A stretch of 64,000 bases of DNA from Nitrosomonas supralitoralis (GCF_003011925.2 NZ_PXXU01000012.1:1-64000); one strand, 5' to 3'; shown: positions 8,720 through 19,583, counted from the stretch's first letter. Numbers and translations: made by a program. The notes: generated from the sequence alone by a model not told the origin.

Positions 8720-10531
8720 ATGCGCCCTACCCGCCTTGAGAAGCCAGCGGCCACCCGCAGCAATCTGAAAACAATTGCTTCACTGTTACCCTATTTATGG
8801 GAATTCAAAGTCAGAGTTGTTCTAGCGCTATGCCTGTTAATATTGGCAAAAATAGCCAATGTTTCTGTTCCATTGGTTCTAAAGGAAATTGTTGATGCTT
8901 TGGATCAGACTCGCGCTGAACTGGTGCTACCCGTTTTTTTGCTGCTCTGTTATGGTGTATTACGTCTGTGTAGTACTTTATTTGGCGAGTTGCGTGATGC
9001 CATCTTCGCCAAAGTAACACAACGAGCTATTCGGCGCGTAGCTAACAAAGTATTTACTCATCTGCATTCACTGTCATTGCGTTTTCATTTGGAACGACAA
9101 ACTGGCGGCGTTTCGCGCGACATCGAGCGCGGCACACGTGGCATTTCATTCCTCCTGAACTTTATGCTGTTCAATATTCTGCCGACACTGCTGGAAATTG
9201 GCCTGGTATTGGCCATACTTATCAGCAAGTACGACATCTGGTTTGCCATCATCATTGCCTCGACCTTGCTGGCTTATATCGCTTTGACACTGATCGTCAC
9301 CGAATGGCGCATGATTTTCCGCCGCACCATGAATAATATGGACTCAAAAGCCAACACTCAGGCAATCGATAGTTTGCTGAACTACGAAACAGTCAAATAT
9401 TTTGGTAATGAATCGTGGGAAGCTCGGCGTTACGACGAGCATTTGCAATCATGGGAAAAAGCCGCCATACGCAACCAGACTTCGCTGGCAACACTGAATG
9501 CAGCACAAAGCGCAATTATTGCTGTTGGGGTCACACTGCTCATGCTATTGGCAGCTGATCAGGTAATTGACGGCCATATGACCTTGGGTGATCTGGTATT
9601 GATCAATGCTTTTATGCTGCAACTCTATATGCCATTACATTTCCTCGGTTTTGTGTATCGTGAAATCAAGCATTCACTCGCAGATATGGAACGCATGTTT
9701 ACTTTACTGGAGGAAAACAAGGAAATTCAGGACAAATCAGAAGCACAAATACTTGATGCTAAAAATGCAGCGATCCATTTTGATCACGTCAATTTTAGCT
9801 ATGAACCCAATCGTCAAATTCTGTTTGATGTCAGCTTTGATATTCCTGCCGGACAGAATATCGCCGTTGTAGGTCACAGTGGCTCAGGCAAATCCACGCT
9901 GGCCCGTTTGTTGTTTCGTTTTTATGACGTGCAGTCAGGCTGTATCCTAATCAATAATCAGGACATCCGTGATGTCACTCAGCAAAGCCTGCGTACTGCC
10001 ATGGGTATCGTACCGCAAGACACGGTACTATTTAACGATAGTATTTATTACAACATTGCTTATGGACGGCCGGAAGCCACTGCGGATGAAGTTCATGCAG
10101 CAGCCAAATCAGCGCATATCCATGACTTTATTGAAACTCTTCCGGAAAAATATGAAACCATCGTCGGTGAGCGCGGCTTGAAACTATCCGGAGGTGAAAA
10201 ACAGCGCGTGGCCATTGCCCGTACCATTTTAAAGAATCCAGTTATACTGATTTTTGACGAGGCTACATCGGCGTTGGATTCAAACTCGGAAAAACGTATT
10301 CAGGCTGAATTAAAGCGCATTGCAAAGAACCGCACAACTTTGACCATAGCGCATCGATTATCCACAATTGTTGATGCTGACCAGATTCTGGTCATGGATC
10401 AAGGGCGCATCATTGAACGCGGCACGCATCAGCAGTTACTGGCAATAAACGGTCAATATGCGCGCATGTGGGAATTACAACGCCAAGAGGCAATCCATCA
10501 AAATGTGCAACAAAATTTAACTATTAGCTAA
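8720..10531 (+). CDS. ABC exporter, Atm1/HMT1-like half-transporter (membrane + ATPase)
   Basis: Half-size ABC exporter, 603 residues from the ATG at 8720 (a TTG one codon earlier is less likely). The N-terminal six-helix domain (about 30-320) is followed by an ATPase domain with Walker A GHSGSGKST, signature LSGGEKQR, and Walker B VILIFDEATSALD, then the H-loop region TIAHRLSTI. The segment LLNYETVKYFGNE is characteristic of the Atm1/ABCB7 branch, whose bacterial members export glutathione or glutathione-metal conjugates and protect against heavy metals. It is probably co-transcribed with the upstream Nramp-related gene, which would fit metal handling. The substrate is inferred from family, not shown. 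Confidence 0.9.
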   Translation: MRPTRLEKPAATRSNLKTIASLLPYLWEFKVRVVLALCLLILAKIANVSVPLVLKEIVDALDQTRAELVLPVFLLLCYGVLRLCSTLFGELRDAIFAKVTQRAIRRVANKVFTHLHSLSLRFHLERQTGGVSRDIERGTRGISFLLNFMLFNILPTLLEIGLVLAILISKYDIWFAIIIASTLLAYIALTLIVTEWRMIFRRTMNNMDSKANTQAIDSLLNYETVKYFGNESWEARRYDEHLQSWEKAAIRNQTSLATLNAAQSAIIAVGVTLLMLLAADQVIDGHMTLGDLVLINAFMLQLYMPLHFLGFVYREIKHSLADMERMFTLLEENKEIQDKSEAQILDAKNAAIHFDHVNFSYEPNRQILFDVSFDIPAGQNIAVVGHSGSGKSTLARLLFRFYDVQSGCILINNQDIRDVTQQSLRTAMGIVPQDTVLFNDSIYYNIAYGRPEATADEVHAAAKSAHIHDFIETLPEKYETIVGERGLKLSGGEKQRVAIARTILKNPVILIFDEATSALDSNSEKRIQAELKRIAKNRTTLTIAHRLSTIVDADQILVMDQGRIIERGTHQQLLAINGQYARMWELQRQEAIHQNVQQNLTIS

Positions 10532-10756
10532 CCGCCCATGTTGCTATTGCCAACAAATCAATTATTATCAATTACTTGATGAATTGATTCTTATAAACAA
10601 CTGAATCCTTTTTTTCACATTACAAGTATAAAAAAAGAAAAACACTGGGAAAACCAACCTTTTCTTCAAGAATGATTAATCTCGTGATGTGCTAACTTCT
10701 CACTTCAGAATTTGCCATCAAACAATTGCGTAATTACATTCTAGGGAGTCATCGCA

Positions 10757-11617
10757 ATGCTCGTATCGGTTGGTTATATCATTATTATTATTTCAATATT
10801 TGGTGGCTTTGCATTAGCGGGAGGTCACTTGGCATCTTTATGGCAGCCTGTGGAAATTCTCATGATCGGCGGTGGCGCCATTGGTGCATTCGTAGTCGGT
10901 AACTCAAATAAAGCGATTAAGTCCACCCTGAAGGCATTGCCTACAGTTTTCAAAGGCTCTAAATACAATAAAGCGCTTTATATGGATCTGATGACATTGC
11001 TCTATGAAGTCCTTGGTAAGATTAGGAAAGAAGGACTGATGTCCATTGAAGGAGATGTAGATGATCCATCGAATAGTCCCATTTTTACCAAATACCCAGA
11101 TATTTTGGCTGATCATCATATCACCGAATTTATTACCGACTATTTACGGTTAATGGTAGGCGGCAATCTTAATTCTCTGGAAATCGAGAGTCTCATGGAC
11201 AGCGAATTGGAAACGCATCATCAGGAAGGAGAAGTGCCCGTCCATGTAGTCGCAAAACTGGGTGACGGGCTACCTGCTTTTGGTATTGTGGCTGCAGTTA
11301 TGGGCGTAGTGCATACGATGGAATCCGTTCATCTTCCACCTGCGGAATTAGGCGTTCTGATCGCGGCAGCTCTAGTGGGTACATTCTTGGGAATTTTACT
11401 GGCATACGGATTTGTTAGCCCCCTGGCCGGCAAGCTCGAGCACAATCTCCATGAATCCAGCAAAATGTTTGAATGCATCAAAATTACCTTGCTAGCCAAT
11501 TTAAACGGTTATTCACCGGTGCTTGCGGTGGAATTCGGCCGGAAAGTTTTATTTACTACCGAAAGACCTTCTTTCATGGAACTGGAAGAACACGTTAAAC
11601 AAAGTAAATCCAGGTAA
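10757..11617 (+). CDS. motA: Flagellar motor stator protein MotA
   Basis: Proton-channel subunit of the flagellar stator. The 286 residues match the E. coli-type MotA length, with four membrane helices (about 4-24, 33-52, 170-190 and 200-222) and a large cytoplasmic loop between helices 2 and 3 that contacts the rotor. The LPAFGIVAAVMGVVHTM segment carries the conserved proline of helix 3. AGGGAG at 10743-10748 sits 8 nt before the ATG. It lies 48 bp upstream of motB. No clear sigma-28 promoter is visible in the 225-bp upstream spacer. No other flagellar genes are in the window. Confidence 0.96.
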   Translation: MLVSVGYIIIIISIFGGFALAGGHLASLWQPVEILMIGGGAIGAFVVGNSNKAIKSTLKALPTVFKGSKYNKALYMDLMTLLYEVLGKIRKEGLMSIEGDVDDPSNSPIFTKYPDILADHHITEFITDYLRLMVGGNLNSLEIESLMDSELETHHQEGEVPVHVVAKLGDGLPAFGIVAAVMGVVHTMESVHLPPAELGVLIAAALVGTFLGILLAYGFVSPLAGKLEHNLHESSKMFECIKITLLANLNGYSPVLAVEFGRKVLFTTERPSFMELEEHVKQSKSR

Positions 11618-11665
11618 TTAATAATTTTCCCACCCTAACATCCAATTTAATTTACGAGAATATTT

Positions 11666-12598
11666 ATGGCTGATGATCTTTCACAGCGCCCAATAGTTAT
11701 CAAACGGATTAAGAAGGTAGCTGGCGGTCATCATGGCGGTGCCTGGAAAATTGCCTATGCAGATTTCGTAACTGCCATGATGGCTTTCTTTTTGCTGATG
11801 TGGCTATTGGGATCATCGACTCAGAGTCAACTGGAAGGTATCTCTGAATATTTTAAAACACCCTTAAAAATTGCCTTTATGGGTGGCTCCAGCATTGGAG
11901 AAACCAACAGTTTAATTAAGGGAGGCGGTACAGATCTAACGCGTCAGCATGGCCAAGTTAAGAATGGAGAAATTATCACCAACGACCCTGCCAATAAGCA
12001 AGCAATAAAAGTTATCAAAGAGCGGATTGAGTTAGAGAAGCTCGAAGGATTGAAAAAGAAAATAGAGGAAGCTATTCAAGCCAATCCCCAGTTGCAAAGG
12101 TTTGCAAACCAACTTTTACTGGACATCACATCTGAGGGATTGAGAATCCAAATCGTTGATGAGCAAAACCGCCCTATGTTTGCCCTGGGAAAAGCCGAAT
12201 TACAACCCTATACCAGAATCATTTTACGTGAAATCGGCAAAATGCTTAACGAAGTAACTAACAAAATCAGTCTTTCCGGGCATACGGACGCGAAGCCTTT
12301 CCCGACCGGTGACAAAGGCTACAGCAATTGGGAGCTTTCCGCTGATCGTGCCAATGCTTCACGACGAGAATTGATCGCAGGCGGAATGGATGCCAACAAA
12401 ATGCTGCAAGTTATTGGATTGTCTTCCGCAGTATTATTTGACAAGAATGATCCGCTTAACCCGATTAATCGGCGGATCAGCATTGTTGTAATGAATGAAA
12501 AAGCTGAGAAAGCCATCACTATGGATAACCAGACCGTTGATATTGATATGCAGGAAGCACCCACTAAAAAGCTGCTACAAAATCCGGGCACCGATTAA
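11666..12598 (+). CDS. motB: Flagellar motor stator protein MotB
   Basis: Partner of MotA that anchors the stator to peptidoglycan and carries the proton-binding aspartate. The 310-residue product has a short cytoplasmic N-terminus and one membrane helix (about 30-52). Within the helix start, AYADFVTAMMAFFLLMWLL contains the essential Asp (D33). The periplasmic linker is followed by an OmpA-like peptidoglycan-binding domain (about 150-275; LSGHTDAKPF and NRRISIVV are typical). It follows motA directly and is followed 28 bp later by a methyltransferase gene. The ExbD/TolR alternative is excluded by length and the OmpA domain. Confidence 0.96.
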   Translation: MADDLSQRPIVIKRIKKVAGGHHGGAWKIAYADFVTAMMAFFLLMWLLGSSTQSQLEGISEYFKTPLKIAFMGGSSIGETNSLIKGGGTDLTRQHGQVKNGEIITNDPANKQAIKVIKERIELEKLEGLKKKIEEAIQANPQLQRFANQLLLDITSEGLRIQIVDEQNRPMFALGKAELQPYTRIILREIGKMLNEVTNKISLSGHTDAKPFPTGDKGYSNWELSADRANASRRELIAGGMDANKMLQVIGLSSAVLFDKNDPLNPINRRISIVVMNEKAEKAITMDNQTVDIDMQEAPTKKLLQNPGTD

Positions 12599-12626
12599 TC
12601 ATAAAACTATCAGTGATTCTTCAATT

Positions 12627-13385
12627 ATGTCCAAAATAAAGCACACAGTTACTATCGCCTTACTCATCCAGATATTCACATCATTCTTGATCGCTTTCTC
12701 GATTGGATTCCAATCAGTCATAGACTTAAGCATTCTCGATTGGGCTATCTTACAGGGATTGCTGGCTGGGTTGGTGAGTCTCTTTCTCAGAATGCCAATG
12801 TGGTGGATTCCGATCCATTTGATTTTTATGCCTCTAACAATTGCTGTGTTAGCACTGAATATTTCATCAAATTGGTTCTTAGTATTATTTCTTTGTTTAC
12901 TATCCATCTACGGTAAAACCTATAAAACCCAGGTACCGTTATATCTATCCAGTAAAAGCGTGAACCAGGCGTTAACAACATTATTACCCCAACAAGGTAT
13001 TTTTTCCTTTATTGATCTTGGAAGCGGGTGCGGAGGATTAGTAAACAACCTGGCAAATACTCACAAGAATGGTTTGTTTTATGGCATCGAATATGCGCCC
13101 TTACCTTTTCTGATCAGTAAATTAAGAAGTATATTTTCCGGTTCGACCAGCAAAATAGTTTGGGGTGATTTCTGGAACCATGATTTCTCGAGCTATGACG
13201 TTGTTTATGCTTATTTGTCTCCGGTTCCAATGGCATCGCTTTGGCAGAAAGCCACCAAAGAAATGCGCCCGGGTAGTTTTCTAATCAGTAATACTTTTAT
13301 TATTCCTGATATACCGCCTGACAAAAGTATCAAGCTCGACGATTTCTCTAACTCTACGTTATATCTTTGGAAAATTAGAATTTAG
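12627..13385 (+). CDS. Membrane-anchored class I SAM-dependent methyltransferase-like protein
   Basis: 252 residues from the ATG at 12627; a longer frame opens inside motB but would overlap it by about 100 bp, so I chose the start just after the motB stop. The N-terminal third has two to three hydrophobic segments (about 8-28, 33-50 and 58-80). The C-terminal part shows a Rossmann-type SAM-binding glycine loop (IDLGSGCGGLVNNLA), an acidic strand end (GIEYAPLP) and a later motif (DVVYAYLSPVP) as in class I methyltransferases. The substrate is unknown; it may simply be co-transcribed with motAB. It converges with cysS, 11 bp away. Confidence 0.75.
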   Translation: MSKIKHTVTIALLIQIFTSFLIAFSIGFQSVIDLSILDWAILQGLLAGLVSLFLRMPMWWIPIHLIFMPLTIAVLALNISSNWFLVLFLCLLSIYGKTYKTQVPLYLSSKSVNQALTTLLPQQGIFSFIDLGSGCGGLVNNLANTHKNGLFYGIEYAPLPFLISKLRSIFSGSTSKIVWGDFWNHDFSSYDVVYAYLSPVPMASLWQKATKEMRPGSFLISNTFIIPDIPPDKSIKLDDFSNSTLYLWKIRI

Positions 13386-13396
13386 ATTTCGATGAC

Positions 13397-14782
13397 CTAT
13401 ATACGACGCCAGGTAGTTCCTTGCGAACTATCCTCAAGAATGATGCCCTGTTCTTGAAGCTTTTTTCGTATCGCATCGGCATCTGGATACCGCCCTTCTT
13501 GACGCGCACTTATTCGCTTCTGGATCAACTGTTCGATTTCATCGTTTGCTACGGTGTTTAATTCATTAGAGACAGTTTTATTTTGCAAATAGTCTTGCGG
13601 GTTTTGTTCCAAAAGACCTAGCAAGCCACCTAGTGCCTTAAGTAAACCCGCGTGTTCGACTAAACCCGTTTTATTGATATCACTTGCAAGTTCAAACAAG
13701 ATAGCGATAGCTTCCGGCGTATTAAAATCATCATCCATTGCATCTTTAAATTTTTTCGCATAAGTGTTATCCCAATCTATCGTTGAGGCATTATCAATAA
13801 GCTCAACTTCTTTTAATGCGATATAGAGACGATCCAATGCAAGCTTTGCATCTTTAAGATGATAATCCGAATAATTTAAGGGACTTCTATAGTGCGCACG
13901 TAAGATAAAAAAGCGTACCACCTCAGGTTGGTATAATTTCAATATTTCACGGACAGTGAAGAAATTACCTAGAGATTTTGACATTTTTTCATTGTCAACA
14001 CGAACAAAGCCATTATGCATCCAGTAGTTCACGAATGGATGGTTATGTGCACCCTCACTTTGAGCAATTTCATTTTCATGATGCGGGAACTGTAGATCTT
14101 GCCCTCCTCCATGAATATCAAAATGGACGCCTAGAAATTGCTCGCACATAGCAGAGCATTCAATGTGCCACCCAGGTCGTCCCGGCCCCCAAGGAGATTC
14201 CCAGAAAGGTTCACCAGATTTTGCTGATTTCCACAACACAAAATCTAATGGGTCTTTTTTGTTTGAATCAATTTCGACTCGCTCACCTGCTCGCAGATCG
14301 TTTAAAGATTTACCGGAAAGCTTGCCATAGTCAGGAAAATTATGAACCGAATAATAAACATCTCCATTATGAGCTCGATAGGCAAGTTTTTTTTCAACCA
14401 GCGTACTAATCATACCAATCATGCTTTCAACATGGTTTGTTGCTCGTGGTTCATGAGTAGGCGATGAAACTCCCAATTCCGCACAGTCTTCATTCATAGC
14501 GTGAATAAAACGCTGCGTTAGTAACTCAATTGATTCATTATTTTCTTTTGCACGTTTAATGATCTTATCATCGATATCTGTAATATTTCGTACATAGCTG
14601 ACATCAAAATTGTTCTCTCTAAACCAACGAACAACCATGTCGAATACAACCAGAACTCTCGCATGACCGAGATGACAGTAATCATAAACTGTCATCCCGC
14701 ACACATATATTTTAACTTTACCAGGTGTGATCGGAACAAAATCTTGTTTTTCACGAGCAATTGAGTTATATATTTTGAGCAT
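13397..14782 (-). CDS. cysS: Cysteinyl-tRNA synthetase
   Basis: Charges tRNA-Cys. The 461-residue length is normal. The class I signature HLGH is present in [10 protein letters not shown] near residue 37, and KMSKS in [11 protein letters not shown] (about residues 264-272). Zinc ligands are visible as the Cys of VCGMTVYD, and the downstream Cys/His of HIECSAMCE and [11 protein letters not shown]. The C-terminal end TTWRRI is typical. It is divergent from a cyclophilin gene with a 141-bp spacer, a gene pairing common in betaproteobacteria, and converges with the methyltransferase gene downstream. Confidence 0.97.
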   Translation of the reverse strand: MLKIYNSIAREKQDFVPITPGKVKIYVCGMTVYDYCHLGHARVLVVFDMVVRWFRENNFDVSYVRNITDIDDKIIKRAKENNESIELLTQRFIHAMNEDCAELGVSSPTHEPRATNHVESMIGMISTLVEKKLAYRAHNGDVYYSVHNFPDYGKLSGKSLNDLRAGERVEIDSNKKDPLDFVLWKSAKSGEPFWESPWGPGRPGWHIECSAMCEQFLGVHFDIHGGGQDLQFPHHENEIAQSEGAHNHPFVNYWMHNGFVRVDNEKMSKSLGNFFTVREILKLYQPEVVRFFILRAHYRSPLNYSDYHLKDAKLALDRLYIALKEVELIDNASTIDWDNTYAKKFKDAMDDDFNTPEAIAILFELASDINKTGLVEHAGLLKALGGLLGLLEQNPQDYLQNKTVSNELNTVANDEIEQLIQKRISARQEGRYPDADAIRKKLQEQGIILEDSSQGTTWRRI

Positions 14783-14923
14783 AAAACTGATGGATAAATT
14801 TTGGAATTACTTGTCTTCTTGATAGAATCCAGAACCTTCTTGGATGAAACCCGAATGGTCGATGAGTATAACATAATGTAGTTTTGAATCTCTGTTTACC
14901 ACTAACAATTAGGACACCTAGCA

Positions 14924-15505
14924 ATGCATTTTCGTCAAATCTTGATTTTCCTTTTTTTATTTTCATTTCCGCTGTATGCTAACGCGGAAAATATTAAGGT
15001 CGAAATAAAAACAAATGTTGGAAATTTTGTTCTGGAGCTTTATCCAGACAAAGCGCCCAAAACCGTTGAGAATTTTCTGCAATATGTTGACGATGGTTTT
15101 TACAAAAATACGATATTCCACCGAGTAATACCCGGCTTCATGATTCAAGGCGGAGGGTTCGATATCGAATTAAACCAAAAACCGACACGAGCGCCTATCC
15201 GAAATGAGGCTGGTAGTGATTTAAAGAATGTAACCGGAACGATCGCAATGGCGCGTACATCGGATCCTCATTCTGCAACAGCACAGTTTTTTATTAATGT
15301 TTCCAATAACAAATTTCTTGATTTTAAGGCACCTAGTCAAAGCGGCTACGGTTATGCGGTATTTGGCAAAGTGATTTCCGGCATGGAAATCGTCAGCAAA
15401 ATTGCATCAATGCCAACCGGTTCAAAGGGTCCTTTCCCAACCGATGTACCCAAGAGCAATGTTATTATAGAAGATATTATTAAATTACCCATTAATATTC
15501 AATAA
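14924..15505 (+). CDS. ppiA: Peptidyl-prolyl cis-trans isomerase, cyclophilin type, exported
   Basis: Cyclophilin with an N-terminal signal peptide (about residues 1-21, LLFSFPLYANA), therefore periplasmic. The 193-residue product carries the catalytic arginine in FHRVIPGFMIQGGG, the [19 protein letters not shown] core and the C-terminal GYAVFGKVISGMEIV strand. It speeds proline isomerisation in secreted proteins. It is immediately followed (30 bp) by a second cyclophilin gene lacking a signal peptide, so the pair supplies periplasmic and cytoplasmic forms, apparently from one transcript. Confidence 0.93.
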   Translation: MHFRQILIFLFLFSFPLYANAENIKVEIKTNVGNFVLELYPDKAPKTVENFLQYVDDGFYKNTIFHRVIPGFMIQGGGFDIELNQKPTRAPIRNEAGSDLKNVTGTIAMARTSDPHSATAQFFINVSNNKFLDFKAPSQSGYGYAVFGKVISGMEIVSKIASMPTGSKGPFPTDVPKSNVIIEDIIKLPINIQ

Positions 15506-15535
15506 TTACAATCGCAAATTAACAAAGGATAACTA

Positions 15536-16027
15536 ATGGTTAGATTACAAACCAATTTAGGTGTGATAAAAATTGAGCTTGATAGCGAAAAAGCACCCGA
15601 AACTGTACAGAATTTCTTAGATTATGTAACCAGTGGATTCTATGACAATACATTGTTTCACCGTGTTATCGATGACTTCATGATTCAGGGGGGTGGATTT
15701 GAAACTGAAATGAAACAGAAAACACCGCGCGCGCCTATTCAAAATGAAGCAGCTAACGGACTCAAAAACGATACTTATACCATAGCGATGGCACGTACGG
15801 CCGATGTGCACTCTGCGACTGCACAATTTTTCATCAATGTAGCCAATAATGGATTTCTGAATTATAAAGATTCATCATCACGCGGATTTGGATACTGCGT
15901 TTTTGGTAAAGTGGTCGAGGGCCAGGAAGTTGTAGACGCGATCAAGAAAGTTAAAACTGGAAATTACGCCGGACATCAGAATGTTCCCGTTGAAGATGTT
16001 ATTATCCAAAAAGCTGAAGTAATTTAA
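15536..16027 (+). CDS. ppiB: Peptidyl-prolyl cis-trans isomerase B, cytoplasmic cyclophilin
   Basis: 163 residues, starting directly with the first cyclophilin strand ([15 protein letters not shown]), with no signal peptide. Active-site features are [33 protein letters not shown] and [12 protein letters not shown]. The sequence is closely related to the upstream exported cyclophilin, which suggests an old tandem duplication followed by different targeting. AAAGGA lies just upstream of the ATG. It converges on metZ, whose stop is 46 bp away. Confidence 0.95.
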   Translation: MVRLQTNLGVIKIELDSEKAPETVQNFLDYVTSGFYDNTLFHRVIDDFMIQGGGFETEMKQKTPRAPIQNEAANGLKNDTYTIAMARTADVHSATAQFFINVANNGFLNYKDSSSRGFGYCVFGKVVEGQEVVDAIKKVKTGNYAGHQNVPVEDVIIQKAEVI

Positions 16028-16073
16028 TTGCGCCATCATCCTTTTTGACTGATCTGAGTGCTAAATTCTGAAG

Positions 16074-17252
16074 CTATAGCGCTAAACCTCGAGCTAAATC
16101 GGCTTGAAGATCTTGCACTGACTCTAATCCTACTGCAATACGTAACAATCCATCGGTTATTCCTGCCGCATCTCGCGCTTCTTGGCCAATCCGCGCGTGA
16201 GTTGTCGTTGCAGGATGTGTCAATGTACTCTTCGCATCGCCCAAATTGGCAGTGATTGATATTAAGCGCGTCGAATCGATAACGCGCCAGGCAGCTTCTT
16301 TACCACCTTTAACTTCAAAGGAAACAATTCCACCGCCAGACTTTTGTTGTTGTTTTGCTAACTCATATTGCGGGTGAGACATTAAGCCGGGATAAAAAAT
16401 ACGCGTCACATTTGGATGAGAGTCAAGCCATTGGGCCATTAACAAAGCATTTCTGGAATGAGCCTCTACACGAATTTTAAGTGTCTCTAGCCCTTTAAGT
16501 ATAACCCACGCATTGAATGCACTAAGCGTCGGTCCAGCCGTACGTAAGAATCCATATATGCCACCGTCCATCAATATATCGCGTCTACCTAGAACAGCGC
16601 CTCCTAACACTCTGCCTTGCCCATCCAAATATTTGGTAGCGGAATGAATGACAATATCTGCACCAAGCTCAAGTGGCTTTTGTAAGATAGGAGTACAAAA
16701 ACAGTTATCGACAACTAGCCAAATGCTTGATCTTTTCGCAATCTCAGATAACGCTGAGATATCAGATACTTCTGTCAATGGATTAGAAGGTGTTTCCAGA
16801 AAAAATAGCTTGGTATTTTGTTGTACGGCAGCTTGCCAAGAATGTACATCGGTAGCCGATACAAAAGTCGTGTCAATATTAAACTTCTTAAGTATGTTAT
16901 TGAATAAATTTACTGTTGCGCCAAATAGACTCTGTGATGCCACGATGTGATCGCCGGCAGATAACAATCCCAAAACACATGCAAGTATTGCTGACATTCC
17001 AGAAGATGTTGCAATACATGTCTCGGCGCTTTCCAGTACAGCAAGTCGCTCTTCAAATGCTGTTACGGTAGGGTTAGTAAATCGTGAATATATATTACCA
17101 GGTTCGTCCCCGGCAAAACGCGCAGCGGCTTGCGCAGCGCTATCAAATACAAAGCTTGAGGTTAAATACATAGCTTCAGAATGCTCATTAAACTGGCTGC
17201 GATGAATACCAGTATGTAGTGCAAGTGTTTCTGGCTGTAGGTGGTCGGACAT
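16074..17252 (-). CDS. metZ: O-succinylhomoserine sulfhydrylase
   Basis: PLP enzyme of the Cys/Met metabolism family that makes homocysteine directly from O-succinylhomoserine and sulfide. The 392-residue product has the PLP lysine in HSATKYLDGQGRVLGG and the family segment SSGMSAILACVLGLL near residue 80. The C-terminal TTTHARIGQEARDAAGITDGLLRIAVGLE matches MetZ. The location directly downstream of purF is the standard betaproteobacterial order, which supports MetZ over cystathionine gamma-synthase or MetY. It is the last gene of the long minus-strand run. Confidence 0.92.
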   Translation of the reverse strand: MSDHLQPETLALHTGIHRSQFNEHSEAMYLTSSFVFDSAAQAAARFAGDEPGNIYSRFTNPTVTAFEERLAVLESAETCIATSSGMSAILACVLGLLSAGDHIVASQSLFGATVNLFNNILKKFNIDTTFVSATDVHSWQAAVQQNTKLFFLETPSNPLTEVSDISALSEIAKRSSIWLVVDNCFCTPILQKPLELGADIVIHSATKYLDGQGRVLGGAVLGRRDILMDGGIYGFLRTAGPTLSAFNAWVILKGLETLKIRVEAHSRNALLMAQWLDSHPNVTRIFYPGLMSHPQYELAKQQQKSGGGIVSFEVKGGKEAAWRVIDSTRLISITANLGDAKSTLTHPATTTHARIGQEARDAAGITDGLLRIAVGLESVQDLQADLARGLAL

Positions 17253-17363
17253 GTAAGCAAAACCTCAGACAATAATTACGTTTAAAAAAATATTTTAGCA
17301 GATTGAAGCTGGCCGGATTTTAATCAAAATATCAGGTGATTTTATTTATTGTTCTCAAACAAG

Positions 17364-18884
17364 CTATTCGGAAAAAACCAAACTTAAGTCCAGTTGAGTT
17401 TTGGACCTAGTATAATTCAATTGCCGATTGGAATCGTTTTGAAATTCCAGTGAATTTAAATATTCTGGTGTTATATCTCCAGTAATATAATCTCCATCAA
17501 AACATGAAGTCTCAAATTTTTTTACATCCTGAGAAACAATTGAAACGGAATGATTGAGCGCATTCAGATCTTGAAAAATTAGATAATCAGCACCAATTTC
17601 AGCACAGATCTCATCCGTATCACGGTCGGTTGCGATTAATTCCTGGCGGGTTGGCATGTCGATACCATACACATTGGGATATCTTACCGGAGGTGCTGCG
17701 GATGCGAAATAAATCTGGTTTGCGCCAGCTTCGCGCGCCATCTGTACAATCTCACGACTTGTAGTGCCCCGTACAATGGAATCGTCGACCAACAAAACAT
17801 TTTTACCGCGAAATTCTATACCCATTGCATTTAATTTTTGCCGTACCGATTTACGTCGTTGTTGTTGTCCTGGCATAATAAAAGTTCGACCAACATATCG
17901 ATTCTTAACAAAGCCCTCGCGAAAATTAACTCCCAGACAATTAGCTAACTGTAAAGCACAGGGACGACCTGAGTCTGGTATTGGAAAAACCACATCAATA
18001 TTTAAATGAGACATTGATCTTTTAATTTTTTCAGCCAGATGTTCTCCCATATTTAACCGGGTTTCATAAACGGAGATACCATCAATTACAGAATCAGGCC
18101 TGGCTAAGTATACATATTCAAAAATACAAGGGTTTAATGAAAAGTTGTCAGCACATTGCTTATTATAAAAGTTACCGTCTTCGTCAATAAAGATAGCTTC
18201 CCCAGGTGCTATATCACGTATCAGTTTAAATCCAAGTGTATCCAAAGCAACACTTTCAGAGGCAACCAGATATTCATCACCCATTTCATTTTCTGCAGAT
18301 CCAAATACCAAAGGACGTATCCCGTAAGGATCACGGAAAGCGAGCAATCCATATCCGGCAATCATAGCAACAACCGCATATGCACCTTTACATCGCTTAT
18401 GTACGCCGGCCACTGCAGCAAAAACGGCTGCAGGATCAAGTTGACAATTGCGTGTGCTCTCCTGTAATTCATGCGCAAGAACATTTAAAAGCACTTCTGA
18501 ATCGGAATTAGTATTGACATGCCTGAGATCAGTTCTAAATAATTCTTGGTTAAGCTGCTCCGCATTCGTCAGATTCCCATTATGACTCAGTACAATACCA
18601 AATGGAGAATTCACATAAAAAGGTTGAGCCTCCGCTGGAGAACGTGCAGACCCCGCAGTAGGATAACGCACATGGCCGATGCCCATATTCCCAGTTAGAG
18701 CTCTCATGTTTCTCGTGCGAAATACATCCCTTACCAGACCAAGCCCTTTATGCATATGAAAGGTATTACCCTGCGCTGTTACAATTCCGCTCGCATCTTG
18801 TCCGCGATGCTGCAGCATTAATAGGCCATCATAAAGCAATTGATTAGCTGGTGATTTTGCAACAATGCCGAGAATTCCGCACAT
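17364..18884 (-). CDS. purF: Amidophosphoribosyltransferase
   Basis: First committed step of purine synthesis: PRPP and glutamine to phosphoribosylamine. The 506-residue product begins MCGILGIV, so Cys2 becomes the N-terminal nucleophile of the glutamine amidotransferase domain (about 1-230). The phosphoribosyltransferase domain follows, with the PRPP motif [17 protein letters not shown] around residue 365. Cysteines compatible with the Fe-S type lie in the C-terminal part, but I cannot assign a cluster. It lies between cvpA and metZ in the usual order. Confidence 0.97.
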   Translation of the reverse strand: MCGILGIVAKSPANQLLYDGLLMLQHRGQDASGIVTAQGNTFHMHKGLGLVRDVFRTRNMRALTGNMGIGHVRYPTAGSARSPAEAQPFYVNSPFGIVLSHNGNLTNAEQLNQELFRTDLRHVNTNSDSEVLLNVLAHELQESTRNCQLDPAAVFAAVAGVHKRCKGAYAVVAMIAGYGLLAFRDPYGIRPLVFGSAENEMGDEYLVASESVALDTLGFKLIRDIAPGEAIFIDEDGNFYNKQCADNFSLNPCIFEYVYLARPDSVIDGISVYETRLNMGEHLAEKIKRSMSHLNIDVVFPIPDSGRPCALQLANCLGVNFREGFVKNRYVGRTFIMPGQQQRRKSVRQKLNAMGIEFRGKNVLLVDDSIVRGTTSREIVQMAREAGANQIYFASAAPPVRYPNVYGIDMPTRQELIATDRDTDEICAEIGADYLIFQDLNALNHSVSIVSQDVKKFETSCFDGDYITGDITPEYLNSLEFQNDSNRQLNYTRSKTQLDLSLVFSE

Positions 18885-18992
18885 AGAAATACTCCGTAAA
18901 TTCTGCTTTAATCAGATTAAAAATGGGGATAAATTTGCTTAATGAAACAAATATTTGCAAGTAAGATAAAATTTTACTGGTATAGGTTCATT

Positions 18993-19499
18993 CTAAGAGC
19001 TTTCTTTTCGTTCATAACTTATATGCTTAGATAAGTCATTGGGTAACCATGGTAAAATTTGCAATGCTATTGCCTCCAATGGCTTACTCAAAACTGCTTG
19101 CTGCCAAAAAACCTGGTTTGGAATCGTTGTTAAGCCCGCAATCAAAACTAATAGCATCACAATAATTAATGCCCGGGAAAACCCAAATATTGATCCTAAT
19201 AGTCGGTCAATAAATCCTAACCCAATACCTTTAATAAAGGCGGCCAATAACATGGTAATCAATGCCGTAACTAGCAACACAGCAAGAAAAGTTAAAACAA
19301 ATGTGATGGAAAATCTTAGCGTTTCTCCAGTTATTTCAGTAGGTAAAAATTGTTCAAAAAAAGATGTATATGCACCAGCCACAATAAAAGCAACCACCCA
19401 ACCTGCAATCGCTAATGACTCTCGAACAAATCCGCGAAAAACACTTAAAATTATAGATACAAGAAAAATACTGAGAACAACATAGTCAAAAACAGTCAT
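18993..19499 (-). CDS. cvpA: CvpA family membrane protein
   Basis: 168-residue inner-membrane protein with four hydrophobic helices (about 5-25, 29-48, 65-90 and 103-125), the standard CvpA pattern. The start is FDYVVLSIFLVSIILSVFRGFVRE. CvpA is named for colicin V production in E. coli, where it precedes purF; its biochemical role remains poorly defined and has been linked to envelope homeostasis. It lies 108 bp upstream of purF and downstream of dedD, the normal arrangement. Confidence 0.93.
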   Translation of the reverse strand: MTVFDYVVLSIFLVSIILSVFRGFVRESLAIAGWVVAFIVAGAYTSFFEQFLPTEITGETLRFSITFVLTFLAVLLVTALITMLLAAFIKGIGLGFIDRLLGSIFGFSRALIIVMLLVLIAGLTTIPNQVFWQQAVLSKPLEAIALQILPWLPNDLSKHISYERKESS

Positions 19500-19583
19500 T
19501 GATCAAAATAAATACAATTCGCTTGAATAATTTTATTTAAATAAGTAGATCTAATTAATATCATAAAATTTATGACTTATGTG

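Noticed and set aside
10757-12598. ExbB/ExbD or TolQ/TolR instead of MotA/MotB
   Set aside because: The 286-aa MotA length, the helix-3 segment and the OmpA-type peptidoglycan-binding domain of the partner identify stator proteins.
12495-12626. Longer methyltransferase start inside motB
   Set aside because: It would overlap motB by about 100 bp in another frame, and the extension lacks family similarity; ATG 12627 just after motB fits better.
16074-17252. Cystathionine gamma-synthase (MetB) or O-acetylhomoserine sulfhydrylase
   Set aside because: The purF-metZ neighbourhood and length favour MetZ; the family members are similar, so the call rests partly on context.
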